Shown piece by piece: positions 1 to 64,000 of a stretch of 64,000 nucleotides of DNA. The notes beneath the pieces were generated by a model. It had not been told where the DNA came from. It searched no databases and worked only from the letters and a program-made list of their open reading frames with translations. A program made the position numbers and the translations under genes. This stretch comes from Trematomus loennbergii (taxonomy: Eukaryota; Chordata; Actinopteri; Perciformes; Nototheniidae): the NCBI GenBank assembly GCA_012861695.1, contig JAAOOA010000091.1, positions 874,871 to 938,870 of the forward strand. Reading direction: 5' to 3'. Every line of letters starts with the position of its first letter. The first letter of the stretch is position 1.

Positions 1-59
1 GGAACTAGCCCTAGTGGAAACGCAACAAAAAGCGCCATTATACATTATTTTATAGTAAA

Positions 60-300
60 TAATCCAGGGCTTCTTCAGTCACTACGAGGCCTTATCCAGG
101 GTTTTGAGGCTCACAAATGTAGGGTTTATTCCCCTTGATTGGGGGACACTTACCTTAGATTTCTGGGCCATTTAACCAGGAATTGGGCGTTTCTAATCCA
201 GTATTTCAGGGGAACTAATCCAGGATTTTTGTGTCCTGGATTTCAGGGTTATTTACCCAGGATTTTGGGGATTATTTAATCAGGGTGGATGTTTGAAATA
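60..300. repeat. Degenerate tandem repeat, ~30-bp unit (acccaggattttggggtt-like)
   Basis: Repeated variants of tttacccaggattttgggg lie in GCN1 intron 39. They are the same family as the larger array in intron 36 (2535-3110). The remainder of 300-1000 shows nothing recognisable. Confidence 0.6.
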
Positions 301-1000
301 GGGGTTGTATGAGGTGCTTCTCCATAGTCAGTAGATGGCAAAACATACAAGAGTGCAGCACAAAAGCTAAGCAATGTAGCATCATGTACTTTAGCCACCT
401 GTGTGTATGCTATACTTAAAGTATTTATCTTTGTGTAATACAAACTACAGTCCGTATTTACAAGGGGGATTTAAGGCTCTGTTTAAAGCCACCAGACTAC
501 AACATCTGTAATTTAACCTTGTAGAACACAAGAGATGCTGAGCTGCCTTAATATGCATGTTTTTTGGGGGATATTGTGTGTCTTAGTGACTCCAAAGAAA
601 CCATCTAAAACCCCCAAATTATAAAATTACGTAAAGAAACTAACTGATCGAGGCAGCAACTCTCCTGTGTTTAGGGATAAGAAAAAGGGGCTCTGGTAGC
701 TTTTGGTGAGAGCATATTTACAAGCTTCAGTTCGAGGTAAAGCAGGAAACTGATTTTAAATAAAGAGTACACTTATTACGTAGAATGACTTGCAAAGAAG
801 TTCATATTGCTTTTTTTAGTAGGCTAATATAAATGTTTGTAGCCACCGTTGACATCAGCACACTGCTTACCTTCTTCAGAGTACAACCCACTGAGAAAAA
901 CACTTACTATGGGTAAGTAACTCATACAACCACACCTTAAAACATCCAAACGTTTGATTATAAGAGCAAATCAGAGACAACACGGGGAGAAAGCACCGAC

Positions 1001-41011
<40,011 letters not shown>

Positions 41012-41019
<8 letters not shown>

Positions 41020-41066
41020 CTTGCCGGTCTTGCTGCAGGAAGAACTTGCTGATGTCACTTCCGGGT
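41012..41066 (-). promoter_or_regulatory. GCN1 core promoter motifs: ETS site and YY1-type start motif
   Basis: On the minus strand CCGGAAGTG (41056-41064) lies about 37 bp upstream of the ATG and fits an ETS/GABPA site. CAAGATGGCGGC spans the start codon (41011-41022) and fits the YY1 element seen at TATA-less housekeeping gene starts. No TATA box is seen. Motif match only. Confidence 0.6.
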
Positions 41067-41259
41067 CACAAAAGCTGCGTACGTGATTTTTTCGAATTGT
41101 TATTTGATACTTATGTATTTATCCCTATTGTATATGCTTTAAATAACAATAGTATAAGTATGTATTGTTTTATTCGTGTATTTAAATCGTGTATGTGGAG
41201 TTACATGTCTGAAATATTTTTGTCAATAAAAAAATAAAATCGAAACCAAAAGCAGAGCT

Positions 41260-41505
41260 GGGAGAAGTACTTAGGTCTGGTACTTGAGTAAAAGTAGAAG
41301 TACTTAGATCTGGTACTTGAGTAAAAGTAGAAGTACTCAGATCGTGTATTGAGTAAAAGTAGAAGTACTCAGATCTTGTACTTGAGTAAAAGTAGAAGTA
41401 CTCAGATCTTGTACTAGAGTAAAAGTAGAAGTACTCAGATCTTGTACTGAGTAAAAGTAGAAGTACTCAGATCTTGTACTTGAGTAAAAGTAGAAGTACC
41501 AGAGT
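41260..41505. repeat. 33-bp tandem array, ~7 copies, upstream of GCN1
   Basis: Starts about 240 bp upstream of the GCN1 ATG; same unit as 39678-39882 in the same orientation. Confidence 0.92.
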
Positions 41506-43030
41506 GTAGGAATACTCTGTCACAGTAAAAGTCCTGCATTCAAAATGTTCCTCAAGTAAAAGTAGAAAAGTATTATTTATCATCAAAATATAGTTAAAGT
41601 ACCAAAAGTAAAAGTAGTCATTGTGCAGATTGGTCCATTTCAGAATAATATATATGATCTTTTACTCTAGTAAAACTAAAGTCAATAGAAGTGTTTCAAC
41701 AAAAACAAAACCAGGAAAAAGGTTGAGTCATAACTGATCAAATAAAGTCAACTGTTTAAACTCATTGCGCAATAAACCATACCAACCAAACAATATCCAA
41801 AGTGAAACCATTGACCAGCAGGAGGCACTGGTAATCCTCACATGCTTTACTGAGACTGCACATGAACTGCATTTACAACAGACACTGCATTTGTTCCCAC
41901 TCAGACTCACATTTTCTCACAAAGTAGGCTGCAACTTACTATTACTACCTACTATAATTATTTACATTATTAATCAATCTGAGGCTGCCATTTTCTCTGG
42001 AAAAAATTGAAATTGCCTTCCCAGTTTCTCAAATAGGTCATGTCTTAAAAGTCTTGTTTTGTCAAAACTGAGAAAATTAGGGAATCTCCACATTTGAGAG
42101 GCTGAAAACAACAATTTGGGCCATTTTTACATGAAGAATTACTAAAATTATGAATCGAAAAGCAAAAAAGTTGATAATTTTTTCAGTCTATTGACAAATT
42201 GTTGCAGCTCTAGTTCAAATAACCTTTTGGACTATTACTAGTTTTTGATTTAAAGTGGTCATTTGACTAAAACACCATCCAATTTCACTCCAAAAAATGC
42301 TCATAGGAGTCTTTGGTTTCCTTTAAACACATTTTAATGAATCAGAGAAACAATACATCAGTTCATGTTTTCCAATGCGAGTTATCTACAGCTGCATATA
42401 CTCTATTTACCCAGTTTAAAATCTGTTCCTTCACTCTCCTCTGTATTCACTCACAGATGGCACAATGTACAACAAAAACAGCAAAAGATATATCAGCCCT
42501 AATTATGTTTGGGGAGTAATTCACGACCAGATTGCAAGGACAGGATTATTGGCTGCATCCACTTGTTGAGAAGACACAGGTGAACATGAGAGGGAGAGGA
42601 CGGATTTAAAGTTTGTTTTCTTGACATCTTGGACAAAGTGCACATACAGAATATGCTAAATAAATCCCACAGAAATAGTGACATTTAAAAAAGTAGTTTT
42701 TGATAAATGTGAGGAGAAGGAACGGATCCGTCTCTGCCGTTTTTGGCTTTTTAAATAACATAATTTATATGCGTTTTATGTTGCACGTTTCTGCACGATA
42801 CTACCAATTATACAACGGCATAGCTCTTCCATTGTTAATTAACGTATACTCTGCATTTTTTACAGTATTTTTCATATTTTACTGTACTTACATTTTTATA
42901 TATTTATGTTTTTTGCAAAGCTTTGCTCGATTTCTTTTCATTTGAATACATTTGACTGTGTTTATGATATGCACCGAAACACCAAAGCAAATTCCTTGTA
43001 TGGGAGACTTCTGATAATGGCTGTAAAACC
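41506..43030. other. Intergenic AT-rich stretch
   Basis: No gene recognised. A short LINE-type tail (accaaagcaaattccttgta) lies near 42980. Confidence 0.5.
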
Positions 43031-43038
43031 CTTTAACC

Positions 43039-43438
43039 CAGGGGTGTCAAACTCAATTTCATTGCGGGCCACATTCGCATAAAGGTTGCACTCAAAGGGC
43101 CGGTTGTAACTATATAAATATATAATATATATATATAAAATAATGTATTATATTACATTATCGCCTCTGAATTGGATTATTATCGGATAGGATAATAACT
43201 TAGTAATTAACTACGTCTGAAAGCAGAAGTCCAGGGCAAATAATTGCAAGTCTCTTCAGTGCGCATGTCACAAAACAAGATGCATTGTGGGACATGTAGT
43301 TTATGGACAACCTGCTTCTGTAAAGTGGCATGTAACCGTATAATAAACGTATTATATTCTTTGAAAGCTCTTGCGGGGCCACATAAAATGAAGTCGCGGG
43401 CCGGATTTGGCCCCCGGGCCTTGAGTTTGAGACCCCTG
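43039..43438. mobile_element. hAT-like MITE (caggggtgtcaaactc ends)
   Basis: caggggtgtcaaactcaatt and ttgagtttgagacccctg are inverted ends; interior has gcgggcc... typical of this widespread vertebrate family. A clear 8-bp target duplication was not found. Confidence 0.7.
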
Positions 43439-43879
43439 AACCCCTCTGTGTAAAGAGACATCCTGGATCATTGAAGGGGATTTTATGCACAGAAGATCGC
43501 AAATACATCTTTAAATGAAGTCCACTTTGATGCATGCACTTTGAAATTAAACTACATTAAACAGAAAACAAATGAAAAGCATAAATTGAACTCTAACGAT
43601 ATGGAAAATCAAATCTTGTGATATTATTAAATTAAATCAAGGTTCCAGGTTCTTTATTTTGTTATACAACAAATTCAACTATCAGACGAGCGATGAGTTG
43701 ACCAGTGATCGGTCGGTTCTCCATTAAGTTCAGATGTTTTTAAATTAACTTTTTTTGTATTAACGTTCCTCTGTTTCTACCTAGAGCTTCTCTTTGTCAG
43801 GACATTGATATTTCGCGCATATTTTATTCATTTCGGATGTTAAACGGCTGACAGATGACCGGGAAACGCTGATATATAC

Positions 43880-44090
43880 GGAGGCGTGTGGTGCAGTGGG
43901 TTGTGCGTTGGTGTTGGGATCATGGGAGCACAGGTTCAAACCCCACTGCAGTCAGCATGTCGTTGTGTCCCTGAGACACTTAACCCCAAATTGCTCCTGT
44001 AGGGATTGCCCACAGTATTGAGTATGTAAGTCGCTTTGGATAAAAGCGTCTAACAAGTGACATGTAATGTAATAATGCAATATATATTGA
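43880..44090 (+). repeat. tRNA-derived SINE, copy 1
   Basis: The head ggaggcgtgtggtgcagtgg resembles a tRNA A box region, with a B box ggttcaaaccc at ~43931, then a tail ending gcgtctaacaagtgacatgt. Another copy is at 58882-59075. Confidence 0.7.
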
Positions 44091-44576
44091 TGGCTGCTGC
44101 TGTTGCTATAAACAATATCCTACAAATATGGCCGTGATGTCCCTGAATGCACCACGGTTCCAATTCCCTATAAGGTCTGTTTTCATTAATAACCACTGTA
44201 CATTATACCTCACATAACCATATCCAAATGTGACTTATATCACCATATCGTTATAATACAGATATCGCCCATCCATATCCAGACTACAGCTTGAGAAAGC
44301 AAGTCCTCATTAAGATGTTATTTTAGGATGTGTGGGCCTGACGGAGACTCGATGTTTGAGAAGTTATTTTAAAAAGCAGCAAAGCAATGAATGGTACCAT
44401 ATCAACTGAATTGAAGAGTGGGATAGACTATCCCATAAATATATCTTAAAGACACAGAAATATTCCACACTAAGCCCTGCAGGAGAGACGTCCCCCACAG
44501 ACGGACCTCCCCCGGAGTTCATATCTTAGTCCTGATCCCTTTTATCAGCAGAAAAGCTTCTTCTTCTTGCAGGTTA
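44091..44576 (-). other. Probable VAMP 3' untranslated region
   Basis: Lies directly after the VAMP stop on the minus strand with no other gene. Extent and polyadenylation site cannot be fixed from sequence alone. Confidence 0.4.
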
Positions 44577-59497
<14,921 letters not shown>

Positions 59498-59691
59498 GTC
59501 TGTGGCGCGTGTTGCTGTCTTTGTGCTGACTGTCACCGGATCCAATGCGACTATAAAGAGACTCAGGTCTGTTCTGAACCAGGAAACTCAGAAACAGGCT
59601 CTGCAGCTAGAGAGGAAACAGAGAGGCGTTTGCGGTCTGTCTTTATCCTTTTCTGCCTCTCTTTGTCTCTTTTCTGTCTCTTTGCTCTGTC

Positions 59692-59703
59692 ACTTTCACT
59701 TTC
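59692..59703 (-). promoter_or_regulatory. ISRE-like motif upstream of VAMP exon 1
   Basis: The minus strand reads GAAAGTGAAAGT, fitting the GAAANNGAAANN interferon-stimulated response element, about 195 bp upstream of the proposed ATG. Single-motif match; functional role inferred only. Confidence 0.35.
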
Positions 59704-59829
59704 GCAGACTACAGAGTGTGTGTGTGTGTGTGTGTCTCGTCCTTCAGTCTGGGATCTGAGCTGTGTGTCTGTGATGCGTTCAATGTATTCCCGGAAATCT
59801 AACTATTTACTTAAAGCGTGACGCTGAAT

Positions 59830-61180
59830 CGGAATATTCTGTACTTCCCCGGATATTTGTGATTTGTTTACTTGTTGAGCACGAGCCTAATACTGCGGGT
59901 TTCCCCCTTTATTTTCCATTCATTAGGTACTTTTCATACAATGACATAATTCTACTGGACTTCCTCATTTGTAAGCTGTTTTTTTTAACGAATATATTTA
60001 TTTGAATTCATTTTTCAATGTATTATTCTTTTTTTTTTAATCATGCAATGATAACTGATAACTTGTAATGCAAATACCTGCAATAAAGTATTAAAAAAAG
60101 ACGTCAGAAAAGGCAGTAGGCTGTAATGTGATTTATTGATTAAAGTTCAAGACAAAAACACAACAATACAAATATATAAAAATAACATAAAATTACATAC
60201 AAAAATTGTAAAAGCTACATTAAATTAATGTAGCATTAAAATAAAGAAAACACATGTAAAGATACATACTGTTGAAACACACAGAGACACATAGACTTCA
60301 TTTAAATATAATACTTCTTTATACTTTGAATTTATTACATTCACCAATAAACAGTTGTTTTAATAGTACGATTTTATTTTATAAAAAAAAAAAAAAACTT
60401 TATTTATTATAAATAGATGTGTATTATAAAAATAACGGTGAATAGTTTTGCTATAACATACAATGAATGTACTCCTTCCAGCCCTACCAATGATATATAC
60501 AATTTTACGTAATTGTATTTATTTACTTCCAATTCTTTACAGTATTCTGCTCATCCTGCTAGTCTACTTCAACAGGTGTCTTAATAGCCAGGGTCCCTGA
60601 ATGCAGCATATGTCGACCTCTCCAGTGACTTTCCTTATCTCCAGAATCCAGCCGGAAACAGAGAGCAGCAGAAACCCAGAAACACTTTACATACTTCTAG
60701 TAGTACTTAGTAGTACTTCAGCAGTCTGAAAATACTCCATTACAAGTAAAAGTCCTGCATTTTTAAGTGCAAAAGGATTGTGAAATAATAATGAATAACG
60801 GATGTGAAAACCACTCAGATCTACTACCCACAGGGACTCAGTGGGTCTGAGGCAATACAACATATATTATATTGACCTCATTGCACTTTATGGTACTTTA
60901 AATCCTGCTGTTTTATATTTATTATACTGTAGTTCTGATGTCTGTATATCCTTTAAACAATGGTGCCTTTGTTTTGCACTACAGTTGAATGGGGTAAAAC
61001 ATTAACCAACAGATATCACCACAAAACTCCTGGGTTAATTATTTACATTAAGACAAGTCTTTTTGTATTACAATGTTATGTTTGACCATGCAAATCAAGC
61101 GTTTTGATATTAAATAAGTGCTTATTTGCATTTGCATAAAAGCAAGAATAAATTGACAATGTGAGCGTCATAGGGGTCAT
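59830..61180. other. AT-rich region upstream of VAMP, no gene seen
   Basis: Low-complexity A/T runs (e.g. ~60383-60400) and no coding exon that I recognise. Confidence 0.5.
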
Positions 61181-61181
61181 G

Positions 61182-61182
<1 letters not shown>

Positions 61183-61217
<35 letters not shown>

Positions 61218-61267
61218 TGTATGTGTGTGTGTGTGTGTGTGGTGTGTGTGTGTGTGTGTGTATGTGT

Positions 61268-61343
<76 letters not shown>

Positions 61344-61347
61344 GTGT

Positions 61348-61386
<39 letters not shown>

Positions 61387-61409
61387 GTGTGTGTGTGTGT
61401 GTGTGTGGT

Positions 61410-61464
<55 letters not shown>

Positions 61465-61482
61465 CGTGCGTGAGTGCGTGTG
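61183..61482. repeat. (GT)n microsatellite
   Basis: About 300 bp of GT with occasional AT and G slips. Confidence 0.97.
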
Positions 61483-61799
61483 TGAGCACTCATGATAAGG
61501 AGCTGACAGCCTGACAACACGTCTCTATTGTAGATATCTGCGTCACTATCAGAGCTGAATTCTTTCCGTCAGTCTTTGATTCATTCAGCGTCAGACAGCA
61601 GAACCTTTATTACTGAGAAAACACATTAGTCAGAGAAGAAGAGTTACTTAAATCATAGGAAATGTAATCTGTTACAATCAGGGGTGTAAAGTAACTAAGT
61701 ACATTTTATTTTCATTCATTTCATCTCCCATTGTAAAGCGTCCTTGGGTTTCTTGAAAGGCGCTATAAAAATCAAAATTATTATTATTATTAATTTTGA

Positions 61800-62360
61800 A
61801 GGTACTTCTACCTTTACTAAAATACAAGTTCTGAGTACTTCTACTTTTACTCAAGTACAAGATCTGAGTACTTCTACCTTTACTAAAGTACAAGATCTGA
61901 GTACTTCTACTTTACTCAAGTACAAGATTGAGTACTTCTACCTTTACTAAAGTTCAAGATCTGAGTACTTTACTTTTACTCAAGTACAAGATCTGAGTAC
62001 TTCTACTTTACTCAAGTACAAGATCTGAGAGTACTTCTACTTTTACTTAGGTACAAGATCTGAGTACTTCTGCTTTTACTCAAGTACAAGATCTGAGTAC
62101 TTCTACTTTTACTTAGGTACAAGATCTGAGTACTTCTGCTTTTACTCAAGTACAAGATCTGAGTACTTCTACTTTTACTCAAGTACAAAATCTGAGTACT
62201 TCTACTTTACTCAAGAACAAGATCTGAGTACTTCTACTTTTATCAAGTACAAGATCTGAGTATCTACTTTTACTCAAGTACAAGATCTGAGTACTTCTAC
62301 TTTTACTCAAGAAAAGATCTGAGTACTTCTACTTTACTCAGAACAAGATCTGAGTACTTA
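61800..62360. repeat. 33-bp tandem array, ~17 copies, inverted orientation
   Basis: Unit ctcaagtacaagatctgagt + acttctactttta, the reverse complement of the arrays at 39678 and 41260. Confidence 0.93.
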
Positions 62361-63390
62361 GTAACCTGATACCATCTGTTACTTTTAGATTACTCAATAT
62401 CAATGCAGATAAAATCCAAGAGAAAATAAGATGTGTTTTCTTACAGTAAGTGTATAATGTAAGAAACCGGACAATTGACTTAGAAAAGAAAGATATTCAG
62501 GATCAAAAATGATAGATTTAAAGGAAAAGTGCCTTTCATGAAGCATATTCAGTCAGTAATACTCCAACAGTGAAACACATGAGCACATACTACAGTTTAA
62601 AAAAGCAGAAATCAAATCTGAGTTGACAGAAAATGCTCCGTTTTAGTTTAACACACACAGTTAAGCTCACACACACTATTTTGATTTTTATGAACATATA
62701 GGTTCAGCTGCTGAATTAAAAACAGAACAAATGAAGCAAAGAAAGTGAAAACCATAAAGCAGATTCAGGCAGTATAGACACTGAAAGTATTATCATTATA
62801 ACAGCTTACAGAGAAGAGATAACATCTGATCCTTTACAACAACACTAAATGCTCTTTTCAGGTTTTAATAACGCTGTAATCCGGCTAGTAATCCACCATT
62901 CATCTGATTTTGTTACGTCACTTTAAGGGAGTACAGTTTCCTTTTCACGTACGGACGTGAAGCTGAAACAAGGTCACACAGGTTCGAAAGTGAATAATAT
63001 CAAAAACAGGAAGTGGGGTAATTTTAGATATTCTTCCTAAAACGAATATGTAAAGCTAAAAATCCCCCAAGTTTCATTAGAAACATTATTTGTGTAATAA
63101 AAACTAAACAGAATTACATGATAAAAAGGTGAATTAAAGAAAATAGCAACACGTTTTTTAAAAATAATAAGACAAATACAATTTGATTAACTCACCTGCA
63201 TTGAACTCAGGTTACTTTTACACATTTTGACAAAAGTACCAGAGACTTGATGACTACAACATCATTTCAACAATCTCCTAAAAACCAATTTGAATTTAGT
63301 AAAAAGGTAAAAATACCCGAAGTTTCATGAAGTGGATTAATGACAAAACATTGCATGACTGCACATCCTGCAAACACGATAACGACTGCA
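62361..63390. other. AT-rich region, no gene seen
   Basis: No exon or transposon end that I can support. Confidence 0.5.
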
Positions 63391-63394
63391 GCGC

Positions 63395-63830
63395 CTCTAA
63401 GTAGGCTCAAGTCCCGCCTCCTCTACAACAAGGCAGCACAAGAGATGCTCAATTCCACCTGAGGAACCTCTCCAGAGATGCATGGTTGGCGGCTGCTTGG
63501 AAGCAGGAGTGGGAGATAGCCGGGCCCTCCCACATCCATCGCTACTTCTGGGACCCAGGAGATGGCGCCATAGGAGGAGACGACCGACCACGCCGGGAAT
63601 GGACACACTAAACGTCTACGAACTGGGGTCGGTCGCTTCAAAACATCGATGAGAAGTGGGGCCTGGCAGACAGTGCTGCATGCGAGTGCGGTGACCCTGA
63701 ACAGACTGCCGAACACATAATCACCACCTGCCCTTTATATAGACCACCTCGGAAGCCAGCCTCTCGACTTAGGACCAGAGATGCGGGCATGGCACACGAC
63801 ACCGAGTTGGACCTCTGACGTTACACGAAA
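63395..63830 (+). pseudogene. LINE ORF2 C-terminal zinc-knuckle fragment
   Basis: RLRTGVGRF is followed in another frame by KWGLADSAACECGDPEQTAE, HIITTCPL. The CxC...H...C spacing is the zinc knuckle at the end of Jockey/CR1/RTE-type LINE proteins. Frameshifts show a dead copy. Confidence 0.8.
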
Positions 63831-64000
63831 GATTTAACAACAAAAATAAGAAATTAATTGTGAAAAATAAACCCCAAGAAAACTAAAAATGTAATGATAA
63901 GACAGACAAAAATCAAATGAACTCACCTTCAATTAACTCAGGTTAATCTTACATTAAGCTGAACGGAAGTGACCAAAAAGAATAAGAAACTACCAAAATA

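Noticed and set aside
1..1000. GCN1 exon 40
   Set aside because: No peptide resembling GLAEVMAGLGVEKLEKLMP found on the minus strand; it must lie beyond the left edge.
43880..43960. tRNA gene
   Set aside because: Has A/B-box-like sequence but is followed by a SINE body and has a related copy at 58882-59075; not a clean cloverleaf.

Overview
This is vertebrate nuclear DNA, most likely from a teleost fish (probably percomorph). The evidence is intron-rich genes with human-like exon phases, dense (GT)n repeats, several miniature DNA transposons of types common in fish, tRNA-derived SINEs and fish-type LINE tails. I cannot name the species. All gene identifications come from reading translated peptides against remembered family sequences; no search was run.

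Layout. Both recognised genes lie on the minus strand. From 41019 down to the left edge is GCN1 (gcn1), the ribosome-collision sensor and activator of the eIF2-alpha kinase GCN2. I resolve 39 consecutive coding exons, from the ATG at 41017-41019 to exon 39 at 1001-1139. Together they encode about 1,716 residues, roughly the first 64% of a ~2,670-residue protein. The missing part (rest of the eEF3-like region, RWD-binding region, C-terminus) lies beyond the left edge. Above it, 44577-59497 holds a small R-SNARE gene, best matched to VAMP5, with a proposed first exon that contributes only the ATG, a 141-bp SNARE exon and a 141-bp terminal exon with the membrane anchor. From 59.8 kb to the right edge I see only repeats and a LINE relic.

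Roughly 19 kb (about 30%) is tandem repeat, nearly all intronic. The arrays include an 11-bp array of ~150 copies in GCN1 intron 26, a 57-bp array of ~57 copies in GCN1 intron 18 and an inverted ~24-copy relative in the VAMP gene, a 37-bp array of ~100 copies in VAMP intron 1, three arrays of another 37-bp unit inside hAT-like elements, 72-bp arrays in GCN1 introns 20 and 38, and a 1.7-kb ACT-rich trinucleotide array in intron 6. Several arrays sit inside identifiable transposons, which points to minisatellite birth within miniature DNA elements. The very long open frames in the window (up to 1,278 codons) are by-products of these arrays.

The reading frames of both genes are interrupted only by 1-2 base indels (eight in GCN1, two in VAMP), mostly in or near short homopolymers. 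Splice sites, codon phases and residues are otherwise intact. This looks like residual long-read sequencing error rather than pseudogenisation. I found no operon, CRISPR, phage or other novel enzymatic system. The most unusual signals are a degenerate array in intron 36 that repeats the exon 36 splice-donor junction, and inverted repeat pairs that could make GCN1 and VAMP pre-mRNAs double-stranded.
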